A stretch of DNA of 64,000 bases from Limnanthes douglasii subsp. nivea (taxonomy: Eukaryota > Streptophyta > Magnoliopsida > Brassicales > Limnanthaceae): positions 234,699,770 through 234,763,769 of the forward strand of contig JAUPFV010000005.1 in assembly GCA_036936605.1 (NCBI GenBank), given 5' to 3'. This document shows positions 21,281-34,707 of this stretch, piece after piece. Within the stretch, counting starts at the first letter, position 1, and each line of letters begins with the position of its first letter. The translations under genes were made by a program, and so were the position numbers. A model generated the notes under the pieces. That model saw only the letters and a list, made by a program, of their open reading frames with translations, made no database searches and was not told the DNA's origin.

Positions 21281-23641
21281 ACTTCCCTTAGATAACAATG
21301 CAATTATTCTTCAAACTAAGCCCATGGGAAGTGAAGAACTTGTGCAAAATGTGTCAGAGAATAACATAATATATCTAACACCCTGTTGTAAACATGAATA
21401 CATCATGGATGGTCGTAAGCATCTTTTTACGGAGCTAGAACTTAACATGTACATACAATATAGGATTAGCTCAAGTCATTTGTACCCAATTGTAATCCCT
21501 TTAGAAGGGATCAAAAGTGTTAGTAAGAAGCACATGCCAATTAATAAAACCAATGGACCATTGAATATTCATGAGGCCAACAAATAAATAAGCAGCTCCA
21601 TTGACATTTATAAATTAACGTTTATAGTCCAAAGATTCATAACTTTACCCAGTAGCAAATCCAAAGATTAAGAAAGTAACAATCATGGTAACCCAGCCTT
21701 GTAGTTTAAAGTTATAACCATGATATTTACTATCTGATGGAATTTCGGCTTTATACAAAAACAACTTAAAAGATATATGATTAAGTCGGCCTTAAGGCTT
21801 AAATACGGACACAAGATATGAGCTGTTTAATATACATAGAGGTAAAAGATCCTTTGTATTGCTGTGGATTCACCATCAAAAGTCAAAACTGTTTGGGCAA
21901 TAGTTTATATCTCGGATAATAAATCGCACGCATCATCAAATGGATCATTACATTATATCGATTCGTCTTTCGAAATTATACTATTTTTTGCCAATTAATT
22001 TACATAGCTATCTGTTTCTTTACAGATAATATATATTATATTTCACATTCCATCGAAGGATTATCTATACAAAGATGTGCATAGTACCGTTTATGATTTC
22101 TAAGCTCCGAACAAAGTTGTGCATAGTATCGTTTATGATTACTCTTTACTGACCGCATACAACTCATTTATTTATTTATTTATTTTATTTTTTTCGGAGG
22201 GAACACGCAGCCGCTACTCAAAGTACAATGAGTGCATACAGGGTAAACCTTCAATCTGATGCGATAGTCTGCAAACCAACGGCAGAAGGTAAACCACACA
22301 AGGTGACAGACTCAGCCGAGAAAGTGAACATACAACTCATTTATGTTCATACTATAAGTCCAGAAAATAAAACACAGAGCTTGGAGAATAATGGAAATTT
22401 AACTCGACAAACTCCATAAATCCACTCATAAAATCCATATAATAGTCTCAAAATAGCCTTTTAATTCCGACCGTACGCCTCGCACCACTATACTAAACCT
22501 TTGTTAGAATTTGGGTGGTCCAACATGGCCACCTCTTGGCTGCCTTTTCAGTTATAAAAATTGTTTAAATAATATTTAAATAAGAAAAAAATATAAAATT
22601 TGATTAAAAAAAAAGTCAATAACACCTCAATTCGTTTAATCATTTTGATATAAATAAATTATATACGATCCATTCAAATATTTTTAAAACCATTCAAATA
22701 CAACTAAACTTAAACTTTAAATAGGGCATTCAAATATTTTTAAATTATTCAAGTATAAAAAATTGCTTCACTCTAAAGCCTATTCACAATTTTCAAAAGA
22801 ACAAGTAACTTACAATTTTCAAGAATAAAATCTTCCACTTTAAAACCTTAACTTCACCTTCGAGCAAAGCAATGTGTAAAATTAAAAAAAAAAAAGGTAT
22901 GCGATTTTGTATAAAGAGACAATTTTAAAGTTAGAAATTTAGAAAACGAATAAATAAAGGTAATAAAGAGGTATGATCTTGGAAGTTGAAGAGTTTAATG
23001 AAATAAAGAAGCATACAAATGTATTTATTTAAAAAGTTATAAATGTATTTTTAGGATTTTTTAGCCCATCGATAAGACGTAAAACACTTCGACACAGGCC
23101 TAAACCACCGTGACGAGTGACTTATCGACCGAGGTGCCTCGCCATGGCATGAGGCACTGCAACTTCGTCTTGCAATGACTCATGCCGCGTTGACGTATTT
23201 TAAAACTATGAGAGTGAAACAATTTTTTTGGACATTTTAGTTTTCAGATTATATCTCATTTAAAAAATGATATAGGAGGGGGCGAGGCCAAGCTATTGAA
23301 TCTCGGTTTTACAACGAGTTTTAAAGATTACTCGAGTCTCTACCCGTGTTTTACTCCAATTTTGTTATGAGTCTTAACTATTCCATGTTGCAGCATCATT
23401 ATGTCTTTCATTATAGTCTTACACAAGCTTGAGTACCATGGTTTCGTGACGAATTGCATAATACCCTCACATGAATATTTTTTAATTAGGAAGAGACCCA
23501 AAAAACCTATTTATTTTGAATAACATTTTATCATTACTTGACCATTTGAATACCATTTTATCCTAGCTTGACCATTGATGCTCTATCGTATGTACCGCAC
23601 ATATTTTAATCATAAATAGTTTGAATGATATAAGTTGGATT
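21281..23641. other. 3' flank and AT-rich spacer
   Basis: Contains the 3' UTR of the CFM2-like gene, TTTA-type simple repeats near 22165-22195, and a GC-richer segment near 23095-23200 with GAGGTGCCTCGCC that may be a short dispersed repeat. No gene recognised. Confidence 0.5.
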
Positions 23642-23804
23642 TGTTAATAAAAAAATATAGAGAAAAGAGTGAAGAAAAAGAAGCCACTAAGAAGCGGTTA
23701 AGGTTTCTGTTTATTTAGAAAGTGTACAAATTACATAGTGTATAAAGTTCTTATATATAGATAAAACATATGAGATAATGAGCTTAGGCCTAATATCTTT
23801 AACA
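23642..23804 (-). repeat. 3' LTR of the Copia element
   Basis: A 163-bp repeat starting TGTTAATAAAAAAATATAGA and ending TTTAACA, similar to 27701-27861. Confidence 0.85.
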
Positions 23805-24580
23805 CCCCTCTCAAACTCACAATGCAATAATTATAAATATTGAGAGTTTGTCACAAAGAAAACGAAACTGTGCTGTTAATTGAGCCTTCATAAAAATATC
23901 AGCGACTTGCAAAGCTGATGAAACATATGGAAACGAGGGTGCCAATATGAAGATGATATCGAGTGAAGTGACAATCTATTTCGATGTGCTTCGCCCTCTC
24001 ATGAAAAATAGAGTTTTTTTCTATATGCATGACACTTTTGTTATCACAATGTAATGAAGTGGGTTTAGTCATGTTAAGCTCTCACATATGCAAGAAACCA
24101 TCGTAACCAAACAATCTCACATGTGGTCACGAGTATAGCACGGTACTTAGCTTTTGTAGACGATTTAGAGATAACATCTTGTTTTATATTTTTCTATGAG
24201 ATTAATGAATCTCCAAGGAAAACACAGAAGTCATTAGTAGATTTTCGGTCATGAGGATTACTATCCCAATCAGCATCGTTATAGGCACGTAGTTCAAGTG
24301 AAGAGGTCGAAGGAAACAAAATGCTCTGAAACTAAGTGCCCCGAAGATATCGCAATATTCGAAGAACAATTCCCCAATGGACGGATGTAGGAGCAGTAAC
24401 AAACTGACTAACCACATGAACAACATAAGTTGTATATTGTCGAGTAACAGTAAGATAGACCAAGCTCCCTATGAGAGTTCTATATAGAGTTGAGTCTAAC
24501 AAAAAAACACCATTAGTTAGAGAATATCGAGCATTGGTTTCAAGAGGGGTATCTACCGTTCTGTTATCAGAAAGTCACGC

Positions 24581-24820
24581 TCACTCAAACAAATCAGATA
24601 TATATTTTATTTGAGAGAGAATATAACATTTTGGATATTGAGCCACCTTAATACCTAAAAAATAATGTAATAGTCCTAAGTCATTCATCGCAAAGCGCTG
24701 AGCCAAATCACGTTTTAGTTCCTCAATACCATCAAAATCATAACATGTAATGATCATATCATCTAAATATAGGGATAAAATAATTCGTCTCGCACTCGTA
24801 TATTTGATATACAAGGCCAA
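24581..24820 (-). pseudogene. Copia reverse transcriptase fragment
   Basis: The minus-strand translation contains LSLYLDDMIITC, the catalytic YxDD box of Copia reverse transcriptase, then LAQRFAMNDLG and LHYFLGIKV, which normally follow it. Frames before and after are broken by stops and shifts, so this is a relic. Confidence 0.85.
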
Positions 24821-26015
24821 ATCATAATACCTAACAATAAAACCAAGTGAAGTTATAACCGTAGAAAAATTCTCAAACCAAACACGATGATCTTGTTTGA
24901 GACCATATAAAGCTTTTCTAAGTCGACAGACTTCACTTGGTTGATGAGCAACACCTAGGGAGGAGTCGTGTAAACCTACTCATGAAGATCATTATTCAAA
25001 ACACATTTTTGACATTTAGTTGGAAGAGCTTCCACTGGTGAACGGATGCAACCATGTAAGAGTACGAACAATCGTCATTTTTACCACTGGAGAAAATGTC
25101 TCAACATAATCCATACCATAATTCTGTTAGAATCCTTTTTCTACAAGAAGACCCCTTATATTTTTCAACAGACCCGTCAGACTTTGTTTTAATTTTAAAC
25201 CCAGCGAAAACTGATTATATGCTTACCGAATTGAGGTTTAACTATATCCCATGTGTGAGTCTGATAAAGAGCAGTAAGATCTTAACTAAAGCACTTTGTC
25301 AATGAGGATCACAAAAAACTTTTTTTAATGACTGAGGTTCATATAAATCATGTATGTTTACTATGAAAGAAGCAAACAGAGCCGAGTAAGAAGAATACGT
25401 AAAAAACTGGTAGTTTGGTAGACTTACTTGTAAAAATGAATCCCATGAGAGGTGGAAGATTTGTTGTTCTACGAGAGGAATGAGTTGGCTCAAACTTTGA
25501 TAGAGTAGAAGTAGTATAAAATGTTGTAGATGTCTCATAAGCTGGAATATTAATGTCAAAAGATGTATTGCTATCAATTTCAAAATGATCAATAGCCTGA
25601 AGGCATGTCTTTGTTACAATATGTGATTTTGTCGGAATTGAATAAGATAGGATATGCTTAAGAAATCTGACATGAAGAGATACATATAGCTTATGACTTG
25701 TGCGATAATAATAACAGTAATATTTATGCGTAATACCATAACTTAAAAAAACACATATAGCTGTTTTAAGACCCAATTTGTTGCATTCAACATAAGGACA
25801 AAGGATAAAACATGTACATCCAAATACTCATAAGAAAAAATAATCCGGAAGTTGTCCATATAACTTCTGAAAGGAAAACATCCCTACTTTATGAGCATTG
25901 GGAATTGATTAATCATATAAAAATCAGTAAAAAATTCTTCTTCCCAAAAAATAGTTGGAAATTCAGCTGATAAAAGAAAAGAATGAACAGTCTCAACAAG
26001 GTGACAATGTTTTCT

Positions 26016-26612
26016 TTATGTAACACCATTTTGCTGAGGGGTGTTAGTACAAGATGATTGATGTATAGTAATATCATATGAAAGTAAATGTTTCAAATAA
26101 TTTTTGGTATATTCACCCCCTAAGTCACACCTGAAGTATTTTATCACAATAGAATGTTGGGTCTTAATCAGTGCTCTAAATTCTTTATAAATTTCTAAGA
26201 AATATGGAGTTCGTTTTATCAGATAAATCCATATGTATAAAGTATAATCATCAATAAATGATAGGTAATATGACAAACCACCATTTGTGGAGACAAGAGA
26301 TGGACCCCAGACATCAGAATGAATAATATCAAATGGAGTAATAGAAGAAGTGACACTTTCATTAAATTGTCACACCATAAATTTTTCCATTTTACAACCA
26401 CTACAATCCGAGATATTACAAGTGCTTGAGTGACCTAAAGCACCTGTAGAGACTAAAAATTTCAAACGTGATGCAGATACATGTCCTAGATGAGAATGCC
26501 AAATATAAAACTTATACGATGAATGATTCAAACGAAACAATAATAAATCAACACTAGAGGCAACAATATCACTCAAGTATATTTTTCCGCTATCAATACC
26601 ATAGACATCCAC
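26016..26612 (-). pseudogene. Copia integrase and GAG-pre-integrase fragments
   Basis: 26370-26612 contains WHSHLGHVSASRLKFL and a later CSGC, the HHCC zinc finger of GAG-pre-integrase. 26016-26276 contains FIDDYTLYIWIYLIK and FRCDLGGEY, which carry the catalytic Asp region of Copia integrase. The two lie in order on the minus strand but in different frames. Confidence 0.82.
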
Positions 26613-26741
26613 ATCAGTTACTTCAAGTTTTTCTAAAACATAGAGTTTTCCTATTTCATGACATGTCCCAATCGTTCACTGAGTATGTTGATTTTGTATA
26701 GCATAAATTGAATCAGAAAACAAGACCCAATAACAAGATTT

Positions 26742-27023
26742 TCACAATTGGCTAACCAAAACAAGAGTCAAAACAAGGGCGAGAACATAATAAACATCAA
26801 ATAGTGATATGTGAAGGTTACAAATAAAGTCAATACCTTCCACTAACATTGTTGTAGCATTAGGAGACAAAACATATATGGGTGAAACATGAAATAATAA
26901 AACAAAGTTCGACATGTGATGTGACATATGATGAGATACACCAGAATCCAAAATCCACAATGATAAATCAATACCTGAAGTGAAATATGATGATATACCT
27001 GAGTGGTATATGGATGTAGACAT
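26742..27023 (-). pseudogene. Copia aspartic protease fragment
   Basis: The translation includes LWILDSGVSHHMSHHMS, matching the Copia protease WxLDSGAxxHM active site (Val in place of Ala). A short duplication (SHHMSHHM) lies just after it. Confidence 0.78.
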
Positions 27024-27700
27024 AACAAAGTTAGTCTCTATTAGTTATACGATTAAAATGTAGAAAATCATATTGTCATATGACATTCGTAGTAGGATCC
27101 ACAATTCTAATCGAACAAACTCAAACAATCACTAGGATACCAAATCCGAATCAGAAAATCAAATCAAAATCTTAATCAAACCCCAACCCAAATCCAAAAT
27201 CATAATCAAACCAATTCTAAATTTTAAATCTCAGTCAAAATCACAATAGAAATCCATATAAAAAACCAAAATCAAATTGAATACTCAATCAAATCCAAAT
27301 CTGAAATAAGTCAAATCCAAATCCAAATTAAATCCAAATCTAATTCCAAATCAAATCCAATAAAAATCAAAATCCAAACTTCAAATCAAAATCAAATCCA
27401 AATATTAATTTATGTGTAAAATCAAACATTTTTTACCAATAAAAGCATTGCACTGTTCCGACAATGATTTCTCATTAACTGTAGCATCAAATCACAATCT
27501 ACCCTCTCAGATTAAATCCATAAATGTTCTGAACATGCTGTCCAACATTCAGCAAAACCGACACCATTTGCCTTTCGATCAGACCGTTTGATTGTGGTTA
27601 CACACACCAGATCTGAAAATCGAAAACTATATCTTTTCTAATGATTTTGTGACCTGAAGAAAAAATCAATACTCCAAATATCGAACATGCTCTGATACCA

Positions 27701-27861
27701 TGTTAATAAAAAAAGATAGAAAAGAGAGAATAAGAAAAAACCTCTAAGAAGCGGCCACAAATTTTGTTTATTAAGAAAGTGTATAAATTACATAGAGTAT
27801 AAAGCTCTTATTTATAAATAAAATATATAATCTAATGGGCTTGAGCCTAATATATCTAACA
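27701..27861 (-). repeat. 5' LTR of the Copia element
   Basis: A 161-bp repeat beginning TGTTAATAAAAAAAGATAGA and ending ATCTAACA; the tRNA-Met primer site lies directly beside it at 27689-27700 on the minus strand. Confidence 0.85.
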
Positions 27862-28900
27862 TGATTAACATTCAAAACATATTTTGTTAGTGCAATCATG
27901 TGAATAAAATCACTATATGGTCAGAAACCCTAAAAACACTAAAGAGATAATCTCTTTGATGTAAAAGTCGAATATTTTAAAGATGAAGAAAAACTTAATG
28001 GTTTGAATGTTTAGTTCTTAAGCATCACACGAGTAAAAGTATTTAATATGAATTGGTTGTGGATCTTTCCACGTGATGCAAGTTGACTTAGATGTAGTCC
28101 ATTAAATGAAGAAGGAACCACAACCAACAAATAGAGTGAGAGCACTCTAGAATTCCGATTAGGATTTTAAGATACGAATATATATAAGAGGCTATTGTAT
28201 TTTTGTTTTGAAGAAAATAATGCACCATACTGAAGTTAGAGTTTTTGATTATTATGTATATTTAGTGATCCGGATACCCTAAATTAAATAGTTGTTTATG
28301 TAGTTTACTGAAAGTTCTATTAAAAATTTATTAACTCTATTCTTTTAGATCAACCCATTAATTAGTTATAAATTGATACAATATTATGTTCTTGCATCTG
28401 CAGATGATCATAACCTTATTGGGCTCTTAAGCCCAAATAACTAAAATGTCAAACTAAAAGACCCTTTTTTAGATCTTCATCAATATGACTCGTTACTATA
28501 ACTTCCATGATAATTCCTATATTATTATCTATATGTAAAATATACTATAAAGTGATTAAATTTATTAAATTTGACTTATATAATAACATCTTGGATACTC
28601 TGAGTCTATATCTGACGTGACATTTTAATTCATAATATACTTACTATCTCTCACTTGGATCATCACATGTATCTTCACTATTAGTTACCATCTACAACGT
28701 GTTCCTAAAAGACTGATGGTGGTAACACCTTATTGAAAAGATATGAAACTATTTAGTGTATATCGACGTGCTCAACCCTAGTCTTACCATTCTGAATTTA
28801 TTCATTCATAGAAACTTATTGTTTATATGTTTAGACTTGTTAGAGCTATTATTTATGTTTGAAAACATGATAATTAATTGTTGTCATCTTAAATTAGAAA
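27862..28900. other. AT-rich spacer
   Basis: No gene found. Phrases near 28400-28440 and 28640-28760 look like retrotransposon untranslated sequence but cannot be placed in an element. Confidence 0.4.
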
Positions 28901-28929
28901 TAATATTTCAATTTCATTTTCTTTACGCA

Positions 28930-29590
28930 ATCCCATGATAAAATTTCTTAACCAAAATGCATGGTTTGATACCTCAAAGCATGCTACATACTTGGTTGCT
29001 GTTGTAAAGGTTGTGACAAGAGTTTGTGTCTTACTCTTCCACAATGTGGTGGCTCTTTCTATAGTTTACATATAACCAGTAGTTGATATCTTAGTGTTTA
29101 CGTGTCCAAAAAAATCTGCATTAGAATACCTTACGATCTCCAGGTTATTCGATCTATTATATGTCAAACCGTAATACTTGGTATTCATCAAGTACAAGTG
29201 CATTTTTTCTAATGTTATCCAATCTGAAACTCTCAGATTGCTTATGTACCTCCTCAATATTCCAACTATTAATGATATGTGGTTTGGTGCACACCTGAGC
29301 ATACATGATACTCCCAACAACCGATGTATATGGTTATGTCTTCATGATCTGAATTTTGAATCTGTCTTGGAGTACTAATAAAGTGAGAATTTATCATATT
29401 TGGCTATGAAAATATCCCTAGTTTTCTTGTTTTCCAAACCATCACGATGTAACATACTGGTCTATTATGCTAAACACCTGATATAGTCTGCTTCAGGCTG
29501 TTCATACTTGTAAACATAAGCAAAATATGCATCCCGCATATTCCTGACAATTGGTACAAAAACTCCACACCCAGATAAAGTATTGTGTTG
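28930..29590 (-). pseudogene. Second Copia fragment (reverse transcriptase/RNase H end)
   Basis: The minus-strand frame 29066-29320 reads MLRCAPNHISLIVGILRRY, then LYLMNTKYYGLTYNRSNNLE and YSNADFFGHVNT. This is the segment after the Copia reverse transcriptase that leads into RNase H. No LTR was found, so it is a truncated relic distinct from the element at 23.6-27.9 kb. Confidence 0.7.
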
Positions 29591-29599
29591 ATGAAAGTC

Positions 29600-30699
29600 T
29601 CGAGTATCAAATATGATAGATTAGTCATGCTCAAAATATAAAATCTATTATAAAGCTTTATAATTCATATAATGTTATATAATTTGAATGAGCGGGTAGA
29701 TCTGTTGTAAAACTCTATAGCTTAGATGGTGAAACCTTTCACAACATGATTAAAATAAATATATAAAAATCAATTAAGATAAGGATAAATTAGTATTTTG
29801 TTCTAGAGAATGATTTGCTAGATTTGACCAAAATTTCACATATATTAAACATTTGAATGATAAATAATATACAAATAAAAGCATATATCTACGTTAATAT
29901 GAAACATTTTGAAAATGAATCAAAACTACAACATAAGATACATTTAAACCTCAAACAAAATATCATAAAAAATGTGTTATGTAAATTTATTAAAAAAATA
30001 AAATTTATCATCTCAGATTTTTTATTCTTTAATATATTATATTTGTCCGAAATTGTTTCTTCAATTTATATCAATGCACTTCTTATCCAAAACCTATTGA
30101 CATAATTATCTAGTTATAAACCCGCAAGTTTGTATTATGTACACTTTTATATATTTCATTACATTTCTTTTACAATCCCAAATTTTATATATTTTTATGG
30201 TAAAATTTACCATTTGTTTTTAAAATTTTAATCTTAAAATTTTGAAAGTTTAAATCCAAAATCATAACAGAATATATTGGTACCAAAATATAATGCATTG
30301 AAAGTTTATACTTATGTTTTTGTTTGTTTGAATTATAAAACATAACCAATTCCTTTTTAACAAAAATGCATATAATTATTTTTAATATATTAAGAAAAAT
30401 ATCTTATGTTATATGTGTCCAATGATGGGATCGACGACAAACATTAATAAAATTTAAAAAAAATGTACAATTAATTTTCGTAATTATGATAAAAAATTGA
30501 GTTTAAATACTTATCAAATATTTTAATAAGTCACGATTTTACAATAAAATATTATAATTTTAGTTTTAATTTAAATAATGACATTTTATATTTGTAAAAT
30601 ATACAATCAAATAACCATATATAAAAAGACTAGGCTATGTCTGTATCCAATTTTGTTAGATTACAATTACATTTTAGTTGTGTAATAAAATTAAAGTTA

Positions 30700-30700
<1 letters not shown>
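29600..30700. other. AT-rich spacer without recognised gene
   Basis: Very AT-rich, with a plus-strand open frame at 29857-30105 of biased composition that I consider chance. Confidence 0.5.

Positions 30701-30702
<2 letters not shown>

Positions 30703-30769
<67 letters not shown>
30703..30769. repeat. (TA)n microsatellite
   Basis: Uninterrupted TA dinucleotides of about 33 units. Confidence 0.97.
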
Positions 30770-30771
<2 letters not shown>

Positions 30772-31086
30772 AAAAAAAGGGGTGAAGAAAAAATGAGATT
30801 CGTTCTTTAAGAGAAAAATGTCTTCTCTCAAGAAATCAAATCTTGAATGGTTTTGCTGAAGTTCATTGATGGAGGATGAGCCGCAACATCATCTCGATGT
30901 TGATCATTTAATCAATACCAGTAGCTACAATTAGTCTCTCACCAGAATTCATTGCCTACAAACAAACTACCCAAGTAGTCCAAGCCACCAGCTCCTCTCC
31001 TTTCTTTCAATATGGTTCCTCATGAAACTTCTTCCAGTTTCTTCCCAACTCTCAAAGAAGTTTATCCATCGCATTAGGTTAACAAC

Positions 31087-31901
31087 ATGACATCCAGTCT
31101 TTCTTTTGATATTCAAAATAACACTGTGTATGACTACCAGACCTGCAACCAAATCAAGAATCCTACCCAAAATCATTTGAAAAGCTATTATGAGATTACC
31201 AAACCAATAATCAAGAAGTTGATCCATGAAAATATTTATATTCAAACACAAGAATACTATACATCTATAGATTTCCAAAAAACAGAGAGGTCTATTTTTG
31301 AATCCCAAGCCAAGATAACTCTAATAGGAAATTTTTCTTTTGGCAGATCCTAGATGCTTGAGATTCAATTTTTTTTCGACTCTCTTAAATTCAAAGGTCT
31401 AGTTAACCTAGCTCTATGGGATCCAAGGCACCTTATATTGAATTAGAGTTGCAAGAACACATTAAATACATATGGAGAAGATCAGTTTGTACTATTGGTA
31501 AACACACAATGAGGGTCCTCAAGTGGACACATAACTTCCACCCTTGAAGAGAATCGTCTATTTCTCCGGCCTGGATCACCCTGAACAATATTCCTCCTTA
31601 TCTATATAATATAGACACAATTAAACAGCTAGCCAGAACTATTTGTAATATAGTTTAAACCTGGATGCCTACAAAAAACCAGGCCATGTACAATTGCTGC
31701 AAGGCACGAGTGAAATTGGACCTTTCGAAACCTCTACAAGAAAATATTTGGGTAACTTTTGGAAATGAAAATGGTTTATGGATCAAGATAAATTATGGTG
31801 ATAAACCTCAATATTGTTCAGAGTGCTATCATATGGGTCAAAACACCAAAACCTACAACCAGCTCAATCAAGTACAAATCAAGACTACTGAAACATCATA
31901 A
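31087..31901 (+). pseudogene. LINE ORF1-like fragments
   Basis: Two frames: 31087-31353 and 31665-31901. The second contains LWIKINYGDKPQYCSECYHM followed by GQN and a Tyr where a plant L1 ORF1 zinc knuckle (CxxCxxxGHxxxxC) has His and Cys, so two ligands are lost. The family match rests on that knuckle and on its position before the reverse transcriptase. Confidence 0.6.
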
Positions 31902-32384
31902 ATTTCTTAATTAATATCCAACTCAAACCTACTGAAACCTAGATCCTTAAGCTTAAACTTATTCCACAACCCCAAGATCCCATTGACTATCAATGTAAAC
32001 CTCTTCAAGATCAATATGATCAACCCTATCAACCCAGTCCCTCAATCACCAATTTATCTCAAATTCTAATCATTTCCTAAGTTCCTCTTTAGAACCTAAC
32101 CATAGAGAAAGCCCTATCCTATCATCATCTCACCACCTCATACCTGAGATCCATAAAATATAAATTCAGGAATCTCTGCACTCTCTTGAAATTAGAGTTA
32201 AGTTATATTCATTAGCATATCTTGATCTTGATCAAGTTACCAACAACTCTCCCAGACCTCACCTCAGTGGAAGACTTCCTTCTTCTCCTATATAATATGA
32301 TGAGGATAGAATTTATTCAACCCACGAACCAAATTGGTGGAATATTGAACCGATATCTAGTTTATAATATATACCCAACAAATG

Positions 32385-32616
32385 TGTAATGTTAAGGGTC
32401 TTTTGCTAATAAAGAAAAGTTGGTGTTTATTTAGCAAGTTAGTTGATGGATTTGCCTCAAATGGACTAACCGTCTAGGTCCAATGGCCCAACAGTCCCAA
32501 TAGGCCCAATAAGTCTAAATACCCATTAATTTTGATATAAAACAACTTATATTTACTCGATCGAGATGAGGGTTTTGAGGCAGACTAGTTTTCTCTTCTT
32601 GTTTTTTTCTCTTTCA
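32385..32616 (+). repeat. Possible LTR with tRNA-Arg-type primer site
   Basis: The segment starts TGTAATGTTAAGGG, ends CTTTCA, and is followed after one base by TGGCGACCACAGTGGGAG, which resembles the tRNA-Arg-type primer site of Ogre-like Gypsy elements. No partner LTR was found, so this is tentative. Confidence 0.35.
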
Positions 32617-34707
32617 AATGGCGACCACAGTGGGAGACTCATGGTATCTTTCTCGCTTGATATCACATAAGTCTCACCATTATGGGTCACAACATTGGAC
32701 GAGTTGGCAGAGCGATAAGGCTCTGCGAAGTCATCTTTGTCCACTTTATTGAAATATATGGTAATGTTCTGAAAGGCATCAAGATTTAACTTTCCATCAA
32801 CATCGGTCTGTTCAGAATAAAGGTTGGATGGAATTTATTCTTGTAGAGTAGGATTAGTAGGAGCTGAATGAGGAATATCAGAAGGACGTAGAATTATCTA
32901 TGATCCAAGAGTGACTTTTTTCTTCTTTGTAGCTTTTTCATCACTGTTTGCCTCACGTTTCTTATCCTTTTGGAAATATTTGGTGGAGTACGATCCACCA
33001 GCCTCCTTAACAGTAACTTCCACTGCTTCCAGCAGAACAAAATTGATCCCTTCTTGGTTCTTCGAACCGGTTCCTTCGGTGGTTGTCTAAGGTGGGTCTG
33101 TTGTGATTTTTTTATTTATTTTGTTCTTCATCTTGTCCAGACGACTAGGGGATTTGAACCTGAAAGGCAAGTAAAGTTTAGCGTCCTTAGCCTCAGTTCT
33201 CCTTAGGATAAAGTCTGCAGGAGGTGCGGTGGTCAGTTGTTCCCAGAAGAAGTCTCTTCTCCCTGTGGTATTCCACAGATGAGACCTCACAAAATTCCCT
33301 GAGGTGAAGTAGTTGTGGAAACCATTCCCCTATTTCTCCAAGGCCCAGATGTTTAGCTTGGCACAAGTTTTTTTTACCTGCCTCCACGTGGTCTAAGAAC
33401 TTCTTCGAAAAAACTAAAAAGGGACACGAATCAGTTCGGAATAACCTCATAGTATTTAAAAGACTAAGGGAAACATAAATAAAGCTTACTTATACTCTTC
33501 CAGCGACTAGTCAGTTGGCTTGGGTTAGAGTCAACTTCTATCTTTTTCCCATTCTCTCAGGTTCCGCTGATGAACAAGAACTGCATTCTCTATGGCTTTT
33601 CCAACTCCAGTAGAATGACCACTTTGTAATCATTTCCCATATTGTAATGGTAGAAGGAAATGTGATGGTTCTTGCACAAATTTGCCACAACAACGAATTA
33701 TTCCATTGGTAGTGGGATCTTGGATAGTCTAGAAGCCATGATGTCAGCCATCAGAGTGTACCACGTGTTTGGGCTCAACTGACTCGGACATAGCTTAATC
33801 AGGTGGAATTACCTGACTATCTCTAGATCCAAAAGAAACTGAAGTCCCCAGTTCAACACTTTTGTGTAGACCACTAGTTCGTTAGGCTTGCAATCCATCA
33901 GAGTGTCCGGGATGATCAAGATTCTTACCTTAACAGACTCAGGGAACCCCCACTTTGTACGAATACGACCCAATTCAGCGGTATGAGTGTGTATACGTAG
34001 GCTATATTTTGGAGAGATAACAAGTATTTCACGTTGAATTTCTGGAAATTTGGCCATACTTTCCCTTCCATACACTCCCGAAGTGCATTCGGATTGGACA
34101 TACCCACTTTAGTTTTTCCCTTTCGATCTGCTGCGGTGTCCTCCGTCTGTCCGGACGCCTCAAAAGGAGTATCATGCATACTATCCTCCATATTTTCTTC
34201 CATTACAATGGAAGGCTGTTCGGATGGCTTGGTTTCTGCCATGGGCTTCTGTTCGGATGGTTTGGGTTCTGGAAAAGGCTTTACTATCTGTGAACTAGTG
34301 TGTTTTGAAGAGATAGGAGTGGACTTAGCCTTGGATTGGCGAGTTATTCGGTGAAGAGTATTCTTCTCAGGAGACTTCTCAACGTCTGAACCCATGGAAA
34401 TAAAGGGTGAAGGCTTCCTAGCACTGGAAACAACCTTTTCTTTAAGGAGAGGGTTATGAAATTCTTGAACAGAGGATCTTGATTGAAGAGGAGTAAAAGT
34501 TGGGACAAAAGGAAGTTTTATAACCTTAGATGACTTTGATGACGATGAACCTTGGTCTGTGTTTGCTTTTAGTTGATTGAGTTCTTCACCATGAGAAATG
34601 GGAAGACCAGCATCTATTCTTTCATCTCTTGGAACTTTTCTTGCTCTCTTTAATTCAGACAAATTTAACCAACCCCCTTTTACTAGTGCGTTTTTGGCTG
34701 TGAACAT
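32553..34707 (-). pseudogene. Retroelement gag-like gene (putative gypsy-type transposon domain), decayed
   Basis: A 260-residue frame (33925-34707) starts at 34707 and is Ser/Lys/Pro-rich with FPEPKPSEQ and ETKPSEQ repeats. Beyond it, fragments in shifting frames down to about 32560 include a CPSQLSPNTWYTLMADI segment. That resembles the PSQLxPNAW signature of the plant 'putative gypsy type transposon' domain, but assignment is by pattern only. It splits the LINE and is opposite to it in strand. Confidence 0.42.

Larger units (their letters stand above)
23642..27861 (-). mobile_element. Decayed Ty1/Copia LTR retrotransposon
   Basis: Two direct LTRs bound the element. On the minus strand the 5' LTR (27701-27861) is followed by TGGTATCAGAGC, the standard Copia primer site for initiator tRNA-Met, and the 3' LTR (23642-23804) is preceded by a purine tract TTGAGAGGGG. 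Pieces of protease, GAG-pre-integrase, integrase and reverse transcriptase appear in the correct Copia order but in different frames. Only about 680 bp separate the 5' LTR from the protease, so most of gag is missing. Flanking bases GGATT and TGATT are a probable 5-bp target duplication with one change. Confidence 0.88.

Noticed and set aside
21237..21587. 116-residue frame overlapping the end of the CFM2-like gene
   Set aside because: It is the wrong frame of the last exon, running on into the 3' UTR; the true frame ends at 21280 after the conserved [14 protein letters not shown] segment.
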